64,000 bases of DNA from Streptomyces qinzhouensis (GCF_007856155.1 NZ_CP042266.1:2232001-2296000); one strand, 5' to 3'; positions 45,323 through 57,462 are shown, counted from the first letter of the stretch. The notes: a model not told the origin generated them from the sequence alone. Program-made: numbers and translations.

Positions 45323-46879
45323 TCAGCCCTTCCCCAGCAGCAGCCGGGCTTCCCCGGCCGTGAACACCGAACCCGTCACCAGCACTCCCGCGCCCGCGTA
45401 CTCGGCGTCCTCCTCGGCGAGGGTCACCGCCGCCTCCAGGGCCTCGTCCAGCTTCGGCTCCACGACCACCCGCTCCTCCCCGAAGACCTCCACGGCGATC
45501 GCCGCCAGTTCATCGGGGTCCATGGCGCGCTCGGTGGAGTTCCGGGTGACCACGATCTCCGCGAACACCGGCTCGAACGCCTCCAGCAGACCTCGTACGT
45601 CCTTGCCCGCGCTGGTCCCGACGACACCGATCAGCCGGGAGAAGCCGAAGGCCTCCGTGACCGCCTCCGCGGTCGCCCGGGCACCCGCCGGATTGTGCGC
45701 CGCGTCCAGCACCACGGTCGGGCTGCGCCGCACCACCTCCAGCCGGGCCGGGCTGGAGACCGAGGCGAAGGCCCGGCGGACCGTTTCGATGTCCAGCACC
45801 CGGGCGTGGTCCGCGCCCACCCCGAAGAAGGCCTCGACCGCGGCGAGCGCCACCGCGGCGTTGTGCGCCTGGTGGGCGCCGTACAGCGGAAGGAAGACCT
45901 CCGGGTACTCGCCGCCCAGACCGCGCAGGGTCAGCAGCTGGCCGCCGACCGCGACCTCCCGGGACACGATCCCGAACTCCATGCCCTCACGGGCCACCGT
46001 CGCATCCACCTCGACGGCCTTCTTCAGCAGCACCTGGGCCGCCTCCACCGGCTGCTGCGCGAGCACGACCGTCGCGTCCTGCTTGACGATCCCCGACTTC
46101 TCCGCGGCGATCTCGGCGTGCGTGGAGCCCAGGCGGTCCGTATGGTCCAGGTCGATGGGCGTCACCACGGCCACCGTCGCGTCGATCACATTGGTCGCGT
46201 CCCAGGCACCGCCCATGCCGACCTCGACGACCGCCACGTCCACCGGCGCGTCCGCGAAGGCCGCGTACGCCATACCGGTCAGCACCTCGAAGAACGACAG
46301 CCGGTAGTCCTCCGCCGCGTCCACCATGTCCACATACGGCTTGACGTCCTCGTACACCGAGACGAACCGCTCGGCGCTCACCGGGGAACCGTCCAGGCTG
46401 ATCCGCTCGGTGACGGAGCGCACATGCGGCGAGGTGTAGCGGCCGGTGCGCAGGTCGAACGCGGCGAGCAGCGCCTCGATCATCCGGGCGGTGGACGTCT
46501 TGCCGTTGGTCCCCGTGATGTGGATGGAGGGGTACGCCCGCTGGGGCTCGCCCAGCACATCCATCAGAGCGGCGATCCGCCGCACCGAGGGCTCCAGCTT
46601 GGTCTCGCCCCAGCGCGAGGCCAGCTCGGTCTCCACGGCCCGCAGCGCGGCCGCGACCTCGGGGTCCGACGGCGGCTCCGGTACCTGGGCGTCCGGCGGG
46701 CCGGACCGGGCGCGCAGCGTGCGGCTGCCCGCTTCGATCACCGCCAGGTCGGGATCGCGGTCGGTCTCCGTGTCGACGATCTCGTCGAAGACGTCGCGCT
46801 CGTACGGCTCCGGCTCGTGCGCCCGGGAGTCGTCCGGCTGGGAGTCGTTCGGCTGGGGGTCGGCGGGGTGCTCACTCAC
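45323..46879 (-). CDS. folC: bifunctional folylpolyglutamate/dihydrofolate synthase
   Basis: 518 residues. Mur-ligase-like ATP loop IHITGTNGKTSTARMIEALL, YTSPHVRSVTERISLDG, the central acid region EVGMGGAWDATNVID, and the C-terminal ligase domain VVLDAAHNPAGARATAEAV. It adds glutamate to folates. The first 90 residues are an acidic low-complexity extension (DPQPNDSQPDDSRAHEPE) not needed for the fold; a later start is possible, but the GTG at 46879 is the first in frame. Confidence 0.95.
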   Translation of the reverse strand: MSEHPADPQPNDSQPDDSRAHEPEPYERDVFDEIVDTETDRDPDLAVIEAGSRTLRARSGPPDAQVPEPPSDPEVAAALRAVETELASRWGETKLEPSVRRIAALMDVLGEPQRAYPSIHITGTNGKTSTARMIEALLAAFDLRTGRYTSPHVRSVTERISLDGSPVSAERFVSVYEDVKPYVDMVDAAEDYRLSFFEVLTGMAYAAFADAPVDVAVVEVGMGGAWDATNVIDATVAVVTPIDLDHTDRLGSTHAEIAAEKSGIVKQDATVVLAQQPVEAAQVLLKKAVEVDATVAREGMEFGIVSREVAVGGQLLTLRGLGGEYPEVFLPLYGAHQAHNAAVALAAVEAFFGVGADHARVLDIETVRRAFASVSSPARLEVVRRSPTVVLDAAHNPAGARATAEAVTEAFGFSRLIGVVGTSAGKDVRGLLEAFEPVFAEIVVTRNSTERAMDPDELAAIAVEVFGEERVVVEPKLDEALEAAVTLAEEDAEYAGAGVLVTGSVFTAGEARLLLGKG

Positions 46880-46921
46880 GGACCCAGTCTAGGCGGCGGG
46901 CAGGTGATCACTCCCAGGGGT

Positions 46922-48085
46922 TCACGGCGCGGCGGGGAGCCGGCCCGCCGGGAGGACGGCGACCACTTCGTAGGAGCCCGCGCCCGCCCCCGCGGTCAGC
47001 TCCCCGCCCATGCTGGCGACGCGCTCCCGCATGGAGAAGGTGCCGGTACCGCTGGAGACCGGCTCGGTGAGCGGGGCGGCCGCCGGAAGGGCGTTACGGA
47101 CCACCACCCGCAGCCGGGCGGCGTCGAGGCCGATGGTCACCGTCACCGGCGCCCCCGGGGCGTGCTTCGCGGCATTGGTCAGACACTCCTGCACCACCCG
47201 GTAGACCGCGGCCTGGCGCAGCGGCGACAGCGCGTACGCCGCGTCCGCGATCCGCAGCGCCACCGGGCTGCCCATCGCCCCGCTCTCCGCGGCCAGTGCG
47301 GCGAGACCGTCGAGCCCCGGCGTCGCCGTCCGCTCGTCGGCCCGGTGCACCAGGGTGTCGTTGAGCATCAGATGCGCCCGCCGGGCCGTGTCCGCGAGCT
47401 CCTCGAAGTCCTTCTGATGGGCGCCGCCACGGGCCCGGGCCGCCAGCACCTCGGCCCGTACGGCGAGCACCGTCAGCTCCCGGCCGACCAGATCGTGCAC
47501 ATCCCGGGCCACCGAGATCCGCTCGTTCTGGACCGCCTCGACCGCGGCGGTACGGGCCCGCTGCGCCTGGAGCTCCCGGACCAGATCCTGCCGGTACGCG
47601 GCGATACCGACCCCGGCCGCGAGCACCCCGATCGGCACCACCAGGCCGAGGAACGAGCTGAGGGAGTCCGCCTGGTACTCCGGCCAGCCCGGCAGCAGGA
47701 ACAGGGCGTAGGCGACGACGACATAGCCGACCGTCGCCACGACCGCGGCCGCCCGCCCCCGGAACCGGCCCAGTGAGTAGAGCGCGAACTGGATGAGCGT
47801 CAGCTCGTGCAGCCAGCCGAGCAGTCCCAGCGCCACCGCGTACGGCACCCAGGGGGCCCGCCGCCGCAGGGTCAGCGTCGCCGCCCCGGCGGCGAGCACC
47901 AGGGTCGCGGTGAAGCCGGTCAGGGAGTTGTCGGCCCTGGCCAGCCCGGGAACGTCGAGGACCATCAGCGAGAAGCAGCTCGCCGCGGCGATCACATCGA
48001 GCGCGGGCGGCGACGCGGCCCAGCGGCGGGTGCGCCCGCGCACCGCCGCGACAAGGCGGAGTGCGGCGTACCGTGCGGGCGACAT
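46922..48085 (-). CDS. orphan sensor histidine kinase (HisKA_3 type)
   Basis: 387 residues from ATG 48085. Five or so membrane segments fill residues 25-180. The dimerisation helix has the phospho-acceptor in ERISVARDVHDLVGRELTVL. The ATPase has an N box (CLTNAAKHAPGAPV) and a G box (GTGTFSMRERVASMGGELTA). No response regulator gene is adjacent on either side. Its place between folC and valS is not part of the usual Streptomyces order, so it is probably an insertion. The long frame to 48229 is Arg-rich filler. Signal and partner are unknown. Confidence 0.85.
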   Translation of the reverse strand: MSPARYAALRLVAAVRGRTRRWAASPPALDVIAAASCFSLMVLDVPGLARADNSLTGFTATLVLAAGAATLTLRRRAPWVPYAVALGLLGWLHELTLIQFALYSLGRFRGRAAAVVATVGYVVVAYALFLLPGWPEYQADSLSSFLGLVVPIGVLAAGVGIAAYRQDLVRELQAQRARTAAVEAVQNERISVARDVHDLVGRELTVLAVRAEVLAARARGGAHQKDFEELADTARRAHLMLNDTLVHRADERTATPGLDGLAALAAESGAMGSPVALRIADAAYALSPLRQAAVYRVVQECLTNAAKHAPGAPVTVTIGLDAARLRVVVRNALPAAAPLTEPVSSGTGTFSMRERVASMGGELTAGAGAGSYEVVAVLPAGRLPAAP

Positions 48086-48531
48086 GCCCCCATTATCTTT
48101 GAGGGCTCGGTTCGCCTCCGGGGCGCATAAGACAAGTTCTTCAGTCGATCGTGCTCGACCGCTCGTTCCTCGCGGCCTGCGCGCGTTCTCCCTCCAGAAC
48201 TTGCCGCGCCCCTTCGGCTCACTCGCCACCCCCTGCCGGGCCGCATCCGGGGCCCTCCACCTTGCCGGGAGGTGAAGCCCAGGTACCCAGGGGCGCTGGG
48301 GGTCCCCCCACGCCGCCAGGCGTAGGGGGCGGAACTGCGCGACAAGCCGGGGCGGCGGCAGCCCGCCGTAGGGATGCGATGGAGTCCGACCGCGGCGCCG
48401 TCGTGGCCGTTCGCGCAGTTCCCCGCGCCCCTGACTGCCCCGGCCTTACCCGGCCGGGGAAAGGGGACGCCCCTGGAGCTTCGGGACGGGCCCGAGGTCC
48501 AGGGGCGATCGGGGGCAGGGCCCCGGGAGGG
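48086..48531. other. 446-bp spacer with REP-like inverted repeats
   Basis: No gene. It contains GGAACTGCGCGA (48331-48342) and its exact complement TCGCGCAGTTCC (48411-48422), part of a longer motif GCGCAGTTCCCCGCGCCCCTGA that I recall as dispersed in many Streptomyces intergenic regions. Further inverted runs (GGGGGTCCCCCC at 48297-48308) and the valS terminator follow. The AT-richer stretch at 48093-48135 is the probable promoter region of the kinase. Confidence 0.65.
48470..48505 (-). terminator. hairpin downstream of valS
   Basis: Outer arms CCCCTGGA (48470-48477) and TCCAGGGG (48498-48505); the stem continues inward with CTTCGGG and CCCGAGG (one wobble). It lies 27 bp after the valS stop. 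Confidence 0.75.
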
Positions 48532-51153
48532 TCAGGCGGTCGGGAGGGCGGCCAGTTGGGTGGTGATGCGGGTGATGTCCGCCTCCGCCGCCGACAGCCG
48601 GCCGCGGATCTTGTCGACCACCTGGTCCGGCGCCTTCGCCAGGAACGCCTCGTTGCCCAGCTTCGCCTCGGCCTGGGCCTTCTCCTTCTCGGCCACCGCC
48701 AGATCCTTCGCGAGCCGCTTGCGCTCGGCGGCCACATCGATGGTGCCGGACAGGTCGAGGGCGACGGTCGCCCCGGCCACCGGCAGCGTCGCCGTGGCGC
48801 TGAAGGAGTCGCCCTGCGGCTGGAGCCGGAGCAGCTGGCGGATGGCGGCCTCGTGCGGGGCGAGCGGCGTACCGGCCAGGTCGAGCCGGGCGGGCACCTT
48901 CTGGCCGGGCTGGAGGCCCTGGTCGGAGCGGAACCGGCGGACCTCGGTGACCACGCGCTGGACCAGTTCGATCTCGCGCTCGGCGGCCTCGTCACGGAAG
49001 CCGCTGTCGGCGGGCCAGTCGGCGACGACCACGGACTCACCGCCGGTGAGCGTGGTCCACAGGGCCTCGGTGACGAACGGCATCACCGGGTGGAGCAGCC
49101 GCAGGCTGACGTCCAGCACCTCGCCCAGCACCCGGGCGGAGACCTTCGCCTGGTCGCCGCCCGCGAAGTAGGTGGTCTTGGAGAGCTCGACGTACCAGTC
49201 GAAGACCTCGTCCCACGCGAAGTGGTAGAGCGCGTCCGACAACTTGGCGAACTGGTAGTCGTCGTAGAAGGCGTCGACGTCGGCGACGGTCTTGTTGAGC
49301 CGGGACAGGATCCACCGGTCGGCCGCCGACAGCTCATCCGCCGAGGGCAGTTCGCCCTCCACCGTGGCGCCGTTCATCAGCGCGAACCGGGTGGCGTTCC
49401 AGATCTTGTTGGCGAAGTTGCGGGACGCCTGGACCCAGTCCTCGCCGATCGGGACGTCCGTACCCGGGTTGGCACCGCGGGCCAGGGTGAAGCGGACGGC
49501 GTCGGAGCCGTAGGTGTCCATCCAGTCCAGCGGGTTGACGGTGTTCCCCGCCGACTTCGACATCTTCTTGCCGAACTCGTCACGGACCATGCCGTGGAAG
49601 GCGACCGTACGGAACGGCGGCTCGCCGTCCATCGCGTACAGGCCGAACATCATCATCCGGGCGACCCAGAAGAACATCAGGTCGTAGCCGGTGACGAGGA
49701 CGTCGGTGGAGTAGAACTTCTCCAGGTCGGGGGTCTGCTCGGGCCAGCCCAGGGTGGAGAAGGGCCACAGGCCGGAGGAGAACCAGGTGTCGAGGACATC
49801 GGGGTCCTGCTCCCAGCCCTCGCCCGCCGGGGGCTGCTCGTCGGGGCCGACGGCGACCATCTCGCCGTTCGGACCGTGCCAGACCGGGATCCGGTGGCCC
49901 CACCACAACTGGCGGGAAATGCACCAGTCGTGCATGTTGTCGACCCAGTCGTAGTAGCGCTGGGTCATATCGGCGGGGTGGATGGCGACCTTGCCGTCGC
50001 GGACGGCGTCGCCCGCGGCCTTGGCGAGCGGCTCGACCTTGACCCACCACTGGAGCGAGACCCGCGGCTCCAGGGTGGTGCGGCAGCGGGAGCAGTGGCC
50101 GACGGAGTGGGTGTACGGGCGCTTCTCGGCGACGATCCGGCCTTCGGCGCGGAGCGCGGCGACGATCGCCGAGCGGGCCTCGAAGCGGTCCAGGCCCTGG
50201 AAGGGGCCGTGGACGGTGATGATGCCGCGCTCGTCGAGGACCTCGATGGACTCCAGGCCGTGGCGCTGGCCGATGGCGAAGTCGTTCGGGTCGTGGGCCG
50301 GGGTCACCTTGACCGCGCCGGTGCCGAACTCGGGGTCGACATGAGTGTCGGCGACGACCGGGATGCTGCGGTCGGTCAGCGGCAGCTTGATCCGCTTGCC
50401 GATGAGGTGGGCGTACCGCTCGTCGTCGGGGTGGACGGCGACCGCGGTGTCGCCGAGCATCGTCTCGGCGCGGGTGGTCGCCACGACGAGGGTCTCCTCG
50501 CCGTCGCCGTACTTCAGCGAGACCAGCTCGCCCTCGTCGTCCTGGTACTCGACCTCGATGTCGGAGATGGCGGTCAGACAGCGCGGGCACCAGTTGATGA
50601 TGCGCTCGGCGCGGTAGATCAGCCCGTCGTCGTACATCTTCTTGAAGACGGTCTGGACGGACCGGGACAGGCCCTCGTCCATGGTGAAGCGGTCCCGGCT
50701 CCAGGCGACGCCTTCGCCGAGGCGGCGCATCTGGCCCTGGATCTGGCCGCCGGACTCCGCCTTCCACTGCCAGACGCGCTCGACGAAGGCCTCCCGGCCC
50801 AGGTCGTGCCGGGACTTGCCCTCCTTGGCCAGCTCCCGTTCGACGACGTTCTGGGTGGCGATACCGGCGTGGTCCATACCGGGCTGCCACAGCGTCTCGT
50901 AGCCCTGCATCCTCTTACGGCGGGTGAGGGCGTCGATCAGGGTGTGCTCGAAGGCGTGGCCCATGTGGAGGGAGCCGGTGACGTTCGGCGGCGGGATGAC
51001 GACGGTGTACGGGGTCTTCTCGCTCTTGGCGTCGGCCTCGAAGTAACCGCGTCCTACCCAGCGCTCGTACAGCGTCCCCTCTACCTCGGCCGGCGCGTAC
51101 TGGGTCGGCAGTTCGGGGGTGCTGGCTGGCTGCTGCTGAGTGTTCTCGGTCAC
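48532..51153 (-). CDS. valS: valyl-tRNA synthetase
   Basis: 873 residues, class I synthetase. HIGH-type motif in [20 protein letters not shown], editing domain ([20 protein letters not shown]), zinc-type cysteines in [13 protein letters not shown] and [11 protein letters not shown], and KMSKS in [17 protein letters not shown]-terminal coiled coil ([19 protein letters not shown]) contacts tRNA. It charges tRNA-Val and clears Thr-tRNA-Val. No T-box structure was seen in its 141-bp upstream region. Confidence 0.97.
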   Translation of the reverse strand: MTENTQQQPASTPELPTQYAPAEVEGTLYERWVGRGYFEADAKSEKTPYTVVIPPPNVTGSLHMGHAFEHTLIDALTRRKRMQGYETLWQPGMDHAGIATQNVVERELAKEGKSRHDLGREAFVERVWQWKAESGGQIQGQMRRLGEGVAWSRDRFTMDEGLSRSVQTVFKKMYDDGLIYRAERIINWCPRCLTAISDIEVEYQDDEGELVSLKYGDGEETLVVATTRAETMLGDTAVAVHPDDERYAHLIGKRIKLPLTDRSIPVVADTHVDPEFGTGAVKVTPAHDPNDFAIGQRHGLESIEVLDERGIITVHGPFQGLDRFEARSAIVAALRAEGRIVAEKRPYTHSVGHCSRCRTTLEPRVSLQWWVKVEPLAKAAGDAVRDGKVAIHPADMTQRYYDWVDNMHDWCISRQLWWGHRIPVWHGPNGEMVAVGPDEQPPAGEGWEQDPDVLDTWFSSGLWPFSTLGWPEQTPDLEKFYSTDVLVTGYDLMFFWVARMMMFGLYAMDGEPPFRTVAFHGMVRDEFGKKMSKSAGNTVNPLDWMDTYGSDAVRFTLARGANPGTDVPIGEDWVQASRNFANKIWNATRFALMNGATVEGELPSADELSAADRWILSRLNKTVADVDAFYDDYQFAKLSDALYHFAWDEVFDWYVELSKTTYFAGGDQAKVSARVLGEVLDVSLRLLHPVMPFVTEALWTTLTGGESVVVADWPADSGFRDEAAEREIELVQRVVTEVRRFRSDQGLQPGQKVPARLDLAGTPLAPHEAAIRQLLRLQPQGDSFSATATLPVAGATVALDLSGTIDVAAERKRLAKDLAVAEKEKAQAEAKLGNEAFLAKAPDQVVDKIRGRLSAAEADITRITTQLAALPTA

Positions 51154-51294
51154 GGGCCCAGTCTAGGGGGTGTCACAGGGCCGTACGGAAACGGGAAGGT
51201 TCGGTAACGGTGTGACCCCCATCGCCCCCGGGAAACGCCTCGTGGGCAAGGATGTGAGGTCCGGATAAGCGTTTTCACAGGGGGAACTCAAAGG
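51154..51294. promoter_or_regulatory. divergent promoter region of valS and the Gly/Pro/Gln-rich gene
   Basis: 141 bp between two divergent starts. Both promoters must lie here. A GGGGGAACTC ribosome-site region precedes 51295. No hexamers assigned. Confidence 0.45.
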
Positions 51295-52302
51295 ATGAGC
51301 CAGAACCAGCCGGGGCCCTACGACGGCCAGGCGCAGCAGCCGGGACCGTACGGTCAGCCGGGTCCCTATGGCGGGCAGCCCCCGGCTCAGCAGCCCGGCT
51401 ACGGCTACCCGCAGCAGCCCCCCGGGCAGCCCGGGCCCTACGGTCAGCCGCAGGGCGGTGGCTACGGCTACCCCCAGCAGGGCGAGCAGCCCAATCCGTA
51501 CACCCAGCCGGGACAGCCCGGGGCGGCGCCGGGTGCGCCGCAGCAGCCGGGCCAGTGGGGGCCGCCGCAGCAGCCGGGGCCGTACGGTCAGCAGCCCGGG
51601 TACCCGGGGCAGCCGCCGGTACCGGCCGCGCCGAAGAAGAAGACCGGTCTGGTCATAGCCGCGGCCGTGGTGGCGCTCGCGGTGCTCGGCGGCGGTGGCT
51701 ATCTGCTGTTCGCGGGGGACGACGACGGTTCGGGCGGGGTCGCGGACAGCACCCGCGGCTACAAGATCACCCCGGCTGCCGAGGTGGACGAGTACGAGCG
51801 GCAGCGCGACTCCAGCGGCCAGACGATGAAGGAGTCGGACCGCGAGAGCGCGGAGTCCATCGGCATCAAGGACCCCCGGCAGGCGGCCGCCGCCTACAAG
51901 ACGGGGGCCGACCCGACGACCGGCAAGATGCTGATGATGACCGGCTTCTGGGGCAAGGTCGACAAGCCGGAGGAAGCGGTCGACAAATTCTTCGCCATGG
52001 TCGAGAAGGACGCCGCCAAGGAGGGCAATGTCAAACTCCTCGGCGGCAGTGAGGCGGTCCGGCCGAAGAACTTCAGCGGCGCCGTGATGAAGTGCCGACA
52101 GGCCAAGGACTCCTCGGGCAAGCAGGAGGTCGAGATCCCCATGTGCGTCTGGGCCGACTACAGCAGTGTGATCGTGGTGATGCACATGGAGCTGTCGATG
52201 GTCACGGGCACGGGCGCGGGCACGGCGGGGAAGCCGATGGAGCAGGACAAGCTGGCGGATCTGGCGGCGAAGCTCTACAACACCTCGCGTACCAAGCTCT
52301 GA
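51295..52302 (+). CDS. membrane-anchored protein with Gly/Pro/Gln/Tyr-rich N-terminus
   Basis: 335 residues. Residues 1-112 are a cytoplasmic low-complexity region made of QPGPYG/YPQQ repeats. [20 protein letters not shown] is the single membrane helix. The outer 200 residues form a soluble domain with one cysteine pair (MKCRQ and PMCVW). The type is common in Streptomyces and its function is not known; the disordered part could phase-separate or bind partners. It faces clpX across a terminator. Confidence 0.85.
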   Translation: MSQNQPGPYDGQAQQPGPYGQPGPYGGQPPAQQPGYGYPQQPPGQPGPYGQPQGGGYGYPQQGEQPNPYTQPGQPGAAPGAPQQPGQWGPPQQPGPYGQQPGYPGQPPVPAAPKKKTGLVIAAAVVALAVLGGGGYLLFAGDDDGSGGVADSTRGYKITPAAEVDEYERQRDSSGQTMKESDRESAESIGIKDPRQAAAAYKTGADPTTGKMLMMTGFWGKVDKPEEAVDKFFAMVEKDAAKEGNVKLLGGSEAVRPKNFSGAVMKCRQAKDSSGKQEVEIPMCVWADYSSVIVVMHMELSMVTGTGAGTAGKPMEQDKLADLAAKLYNTSRTKL

Positions 52303-52322
52303 TCCCTTCCCCACTACAGGCC

Positions 52323-52364
52323 GACCCCCGCCCTCCGTACACATCGGTACGGGGGACGGGGGTC
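52323..52364. terminator. 18-bp near-perfect bidirectional hairpin
   Basis: Arms GACCCCCGCCCTCCGTAC (52323-52340) and GTACGGGGGACGGGGGTC (52347-52364) pair with two mismatches or wobbles around ACATCG. It lies between the convergent stops at 52302 and 52402. Confidence 0.8.
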
Positions 52365-52401
52365 GTTCGCCGTCGAAGGCGCGGGCGGCGCCGGGCGGGC
52401 G

Positions 52402-53685
<1,284 letters not shown>

Positions 53686-53831
53686 GAGGTGCTTCCCCTT
53701 CGCCTGGGAGCGGCCTGGTGCAGCCGCTCCTGGTGCCTCATATTCGACGGTACCGTGCCGGGGCCCTCGTTCGGGCCCCTCTTGGCGCGGTTCACATTGT
53801 CGTGGACCGCGCCAGGAGTGACAGCACCGGG

Positions 53832-54491
53832 TCAGACGGCTGCGCCCGCCGTGGTCTTACGGGTGGAGACGATCTGGTCGATCAGACCGTAGGCCAGGGC
53901 GTCGTCGGCCGTCAGGATCTTGTCGCGCTCGATATCGTCGCGGACCTTCTCCAGCGGCGTGGTGGAGTGCTTGGAGAGCATCTCCTCCAGCTGGCTGCGC
54001 ATCCGGAGGATCTCGTTGGCGGCGATCTCCAGGTCGGACAGCTGCTCCCGGCCGGTCTGCGAGGACGGCTGGTGGATCAGCACCCGGGCGTGCGGCAGGG
54101 CCATCCGCTTGCCGGGGGTACCGGCGGCGAGCAGCACGGCCGCGGCGGAGGCCGCCTGGCCCATGCAGACGGTCTGGATGTCGGGCTTCACGAACTGCAT
54201 CGTGTCGTAGATCGCGGTCAGCGCCGTGAAGGAGCCGCCGGGGCTGTTGATGTAGATGGAGATGTCGCGGTCCGGGTCCATCGACTCCAGGCACAGCAGC
54301 TGGGCCATGACGTCGTTGGCGGAGGCGTCGTCGATCTGGACCCCGAGGAAGATCACGCGCTCCTCGAAGAGCTTGGCGTACGGGTCGTACTCGCGCACGC
54401 CCTGGGAGGTGCGCTCGACGAAGCGGGGGACGACGTAGCGGCTGTCCGGCTGCGGGCCGGTGTAGAGGCCGCTCGCGGAGAAGGTGCTCAT
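53832..54491 (-). CDS. clpP2: ATP-dependent Clp protease proteolytic subunit 2
   Basis: 219 residues. Catalytic Ser in [19 protein letters not shown], His in [10 protein letters not shown], Asp in [12 protein letters not shown]. The N-terminal 25 residues are a likely removed propeptide. It forms a mixed ring with ClpP1 in actinomycetes. It follows clpP1 by 95 bp. Confidence 0.96.
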   Translation of the reverse strand: MSTFSASGLYTGPQPDSRYVVPRFVERTSQGVREYDPYAKLFEERVIFLGVQIDDASANDVMAQLLCLESMDPDRDISIYINSPGGSFTALTAIYDTMQFVKPDIQTVCMGQAASAAAVLLAAGTPGKRMALPHARVLIHQPSSQTGREQLSDLEIAANEILRMRSQLEEMLSKHSTTPLEKVRDDIERDKILTADDALAYGLIDQIVSTRKTTAGAAV

Positions 54492-54586
54492 GGGGTGTTC
54501 TCGGCCTTCCGGTTCGATCGGCCCGGCGGAGCCTTCAGGGGGCGCCGCCGTGGGCCGGGTGGCTTTGCGGTGGGGTGCGCGGTCGC

Positions 54587-55201
54587 TCAGGCGCCGGTGC
54601 CGCCGCCGCCCGGGACGTTCGACGCGGACGACATGATGTCGTCGATGAGGCCGTACTCCTTGGCCTCCTCGGCGGTGAACCAGCGGTCGCGGTCGCCGTC
54701 GCGCAGGATCGCCTCCACGGTCTGACCGGAGTGACGGGCGGTGATCTCCGCCATGCGCTGCTTCGTGCGGAGCAGGTACTGGGCCTGGATCTTGATGTCG
54801 GAGGCGGTGCCGCCGAGGCCGGCCGAGCCCTGGTGCATCAGGATGTCGGTGTTCGGCAGCGCGAAGCGCTTGCCGGGGGTGCCGCCGGTGAGCAGGAACT
54901 GCCCCATCGAGGCGGCCATGCCCATACCGATGGTGACCACGTCGTTCGGAATGAACTGCATGGTGTCGTAGACCGCCATACCGGCCGTCACGGAGCCACC
55001 GGGGCTGTTGATGTAGAGGAAGATGTCCTTCTCCGGGTCGGCGGCCAGGAGCAGCATCTGTGCGGTGATCTTGTTCGCGATGTCGTCGTCGACCTGCTGG
55101 CCGAGGTAGACGATGCGCTCGCCGAGCAGCCGGTTGAAGACATGGTCGCCAAGGCCACCGAGGGACGGCTCACCGGCGGCTTGGGGCATCAGATTCGTCA
55201 C
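54587..55201 (-). CDS. clpP1: ATP-dependent Clp protease proteolytic subunit 1
   Basis: 204 residues. Catalytic Ser in [18 protein letters not shown], His in [13 protein letters not shown], Asp in [12 protein letters not shown]. First gene of clpP1-clpP2. In Streptomyces this operon governs the start of the differentiation cycle and is activated by ClgR; a matching box lies 134 bp upstream. Confidence 0.97.
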   Translation of the reverse strand: MTNLMPQAAGEPSLGGLGDHVFNRLLGERIVYLGQQVDDDIANKITAQMLLLAADPEKDIFLYINSPGGSVTAGMAVYDTMQFIPNDVVTIGMGMAASMGQFLLTGGTPGKRFALPNTDILMHQGSAGLGGTASDIKIQAQYLLRTKQRMAEITARHSGQTVEAILRDGDRDRWFTAEEAKEYGLIDDIMSSASNVPGGGGTGA

Positions 55202-55334
55202 TGTCCACCTGCTCGTCTCTGACGGCTGCCCGCCGTCTCAGCGTCTTTTCAGCCGGGGGCGGGATACTCGCCTGCCCCTCGTATTCATGGACCCTAACGC
55301 GCAGGTCGGACAACGCCATCCCGGTTCCCGAACT

Positions 55335-55348
55335 GTTCGCTCGGAGCG
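55335..55348. promoter_or_regulatory. ClgR-like operator upstream of clpP1
   Basis: GTTCGC-TCGGA-GCG fits the motif GTTCGC-N5-GCG that I recall for the Clp regulator ClgR. It lies between the tig terminator and clpP1, the expected place for the operon promoter. Confidence 0.65.
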
Positions 55349-55414
55349 CAAGGTCACACCCGCGGGAATGCGGGCGGCGGGCGGCGCGGGCGGGTCCCGG
55401 GGCCGGGGACGGGA

Positions 55415-55447
55415 CAGGGCCCGGACGCGGTGTGCGTCCGGGCCCTG
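55415..55447 (-). terminator. 14-bp perfect hairpin downstream of tig
   Basis: Arms CAGGGCCCGGACGC (55415-55428) and GCGTCCGGGCCCTG (55434-55447) around GGTGT, 44 bp after the tig stop. It separates tig from the clpP promoter. Confidence 0.85.
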
Positions 55448-55490
55448 CCGGCGTTCCTGGGGGCGGGCCGGAGGCCGTCCCGGAGGGTGC

Positions 55491-56888
55491 TTACGCCTCG
55501 GCCTTGTCGGCCTTCTCCGCGTCGGCGTCGGCGTCGACAACCGCCTCGACGGCCTCGGCGGCGGTCTCGGTCTCGTCCTCGTCGTCGAGGTCCACGACCT
55601 CGCCGTTGGTGTCGACGACCTTGGCGGCCTCGACGACCACGGCCAGCGCCTTACCGCGGGCGACCTCGCCGACCAGCATCGGGACCTGACCGCCCTCGAC
55701 GACGGCCTGGGCGAACTGGTCGGGGCTCATGCCGGAGGAGGCGGCGCGGCGCATGAGGTGCTCGGTGAGCTCCTCCTGGCTGACGTTCAGCTTCTCCTTG
55801 GAGACCAGCTCGTCGAGGACGAACTGGGTCTTGATGCCCTTGATCGCCTGCTCGCGGCTCTCGTTCTCGAACTCCTCGACGGTCTTGCCCTGGATCTCCA
55901 GGTACTTCTCGAGGTCGAGGCCCATCTGCCCGAGCTGGTGGTGCTCCAGGTTGTGCTTCCGGGTGTTGACCTCGTCCTCGAGGAGCTTCTCGGGGATCGG
56001 CACCTCGGTGATCTTCAGCAGCTCGTCGAGGACCCGCTCCTGGGCCTGGGTGGCCTGGTCGTAGGTCTTCATGTTCTCCAGGCGCTTGCGGCTGTCGGCG
56101 CGCAGCTCCTCGAAGGTGTCGAACTCGCTCGCCAGCTGGGCGAAGTCGTCGTCCAGCGCGGGCAGCTCACGGGCGGCGACCTGGGTGACCTTGACGGTGA
56201 CCTCGGCCTCCTTGCCCGCGGCGGAGCCGCCCTTCAGCTCGGAGGTGAAGGTGGCCTCGCCACCGGCCTCCAGGCCCTTGACGGCCTCGTCGATGCCGTC
56301 GAGCAGCTCGCCGGAGCCGATGGTGTAGGAGACGCCGTCGGCCACGCCGTCGGCGAGGACCTCGCCGTCGACCTTGGCCTCCAGGTCGACGGTGACCGTG
56401 TCGCCGTCCGCGGCGGCACGCTCGACCGGGGTGGTGGTGACGAAGCGCTCACGGAGCTGCTCGACCGACTTGTCGATGTCCTCGTCGGTGACCTCGACCG
56501 CGTCGACCTCGACCTCGATGCCGGAGTAGTCCGGGATCTCGATCTCGGGGCGCACGTCGACCTCGGCGGTGAAGTTCAGCGTGTCGCCGTCCTTCAGCTC
56601 CGTGATGTCGACCTCGGGCTGGCCCAGCGGGTTGATCTCCGCCTCACGGACCGCCTCGGAGTAGAACTTCGGAAGCGCGTCGTTGACCGCCTCCTCCAGG
56701 ACCGCACCACGGCCGAACCGCTGGTCGATCACCCGGGCCGGGATCTTGCCCTTGCGGAAGCCCTTGACCGTGACCTGCTGGTTGATCTTCTTGTACGCCG
56801 CGTCGAGGCTGTCCTTGAGCTCCTCGAAGGGCACCTCGACAGTGAGCCGAACCCGGGTCGGGTTCAGGGTCTCCACGGCGCTCTTCAC
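55491..56888 (-). CDS. tig: trigger factor
   Basis: 465 residues from GTG 56888, preceded by AAGGAG; the open frame to 57245 runs through a tRNA and is not coding. Ribosome-binding signature [17 protein letters not shown], a PPIase domain in the middle ([18 protein letters not shown]), and the C-terminal chaperone arms. The last 30 residues are acidic low complexity ([17 protein letters not shown]). It folds nascent chains at the ribosome exit. The tig-clpP-clpX order is conserved. Confidence 0.96.
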   Translation of the reverse strand: MKSAVETLNPTRVRLTVEVPFEELKDSLDAAYKKINQQVTVKGFRKGKIPARVIDQRFGRGAVLEEAVNDALPKFYSEAVREAEINPLGQPEVDITELKDGDTLNFTAEVDVRPEIEIPDYSGIEVEVDAVEVTDEDIDKSVEQLRERFVTTTPVERAAADGDTVTVDLEAKVDGEVLADGVADGVSYTIGSGELLDGIDEAVKGLEAGGEATFTSELKGGSAAGKEAEVTVKVTQVAARELPALDDDFAQLASEFDTFEELRADSRKRLENMKTYDQATQAQERVLDELLKITEVPIPEKLLEDEVNTRKHNLEHHQLGQMGLDLEKYLEIQGKTVEEFENESREQAIKGIKTQFVLDELVSKEKLNVSQEELTEHLMRRAASSGMSPDQFAQAVVEGGQVPMLVGEVARGKALAVVVEAAKVVDTNGEVVDLDDEDETETAAEAVEAVVDADADAEKADKAEA

Positions 56889-57087
56889 GGTTCGGTCTCC
56901 TTGATGGCTGAATTCTGAGGTCGTGCCGCGTCCCCGCCCGCTCGGAACGGCTCGGCTCGCGGGCCCGGACCTTTGGCACGAGCCGCTTCGGCACCGGCCC
57001 GTGTTCGGACACGCGGGCACGCAGTTTGCATAGTAGCTGCATGCAGGATGCGCCCCACAATGCGATCTTGCGGGGCGCCGATGACGG

Positions 57088-57164
57088 TGGTCGGGGTGGC
57101 CGGATTCGAACCGACGACCTTCCGCTCCCAAAGCGGACGCGCTACCAAGCTGCGCCACACCCCG
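57088..57164 (-). tRNA. tRNA-Pro (anticodon TGG)
   Basis: Minus-strand cloverleaf: acceptor arm CGGGGTG/CACCCCG, D arm GGCGCAGCTTGGTAGCGC, anticodon loop TTTGGGA giving TGG, T arm GGTTCGAATCC, discriminator A and an encoded CCA at 57088-57090. A long frame over it (end of the tig frame and several short ones) is an artefact. Confidence 0.95.
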
Positions 57165-57388
57165 TCGGTGCGACACGTAGGGTACATGTTCGCAGGCCGT
57201 ACGGCCGCTGGTTATTACCCGCGGGGGCAGGGCGCACGGGGGCACGGAGGGGATGCGGAGGCGGACGCCGGGGGTACCGGAGGATCCGTGGACCGCTCGC
57301 GGCGATACGGGTGTGCGGGGGGCGCCCGGGACCCGCTACGATGCTCTTCGTGCCGCGGACCTGCGGCACGGCGCCACAAGTGGCGCTC

Positions 57389-57462
57389 GCGGGCGTAGCT
57401 CAATGGTAGAGCCCCAGTCTTCCAAACTGGCTACGCGGGTTCGATTCCCGTCGCCCGCTCCA
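57389..57462 (+). tRNA. tRNA-Gly (anticodon TCC)
   Basis: Acceptor GCGGGCG/CGCCCGC, D arm with CTCAATGGTAGAG, anticodon loop CTTCCAA giving TCC, T arm CGGGTTCGATTCCCG, discriminator T and an encoded CCA. A 16-bp terminator follows at 5 bp. Confidence 0.96.

Noticed and set aside
51154..51294. T-box riboswitch upstream of valS
   Set aside because: The region is only 141 bp, shared with a divergent gene, and no T-box core sequence or antiterminator fold was seen.
56889..57245. N-terminal extension of trigger factor
   Set aside because: The frame passes through tRNA-Pro; a good AAGGAG and the family N-terminus are at 56888.
57088..57462. tRNA genes as integration sites of a mobile element
   Set aside because: No integrase gene or repeated tRNA 3' end was found beside either tRNA.
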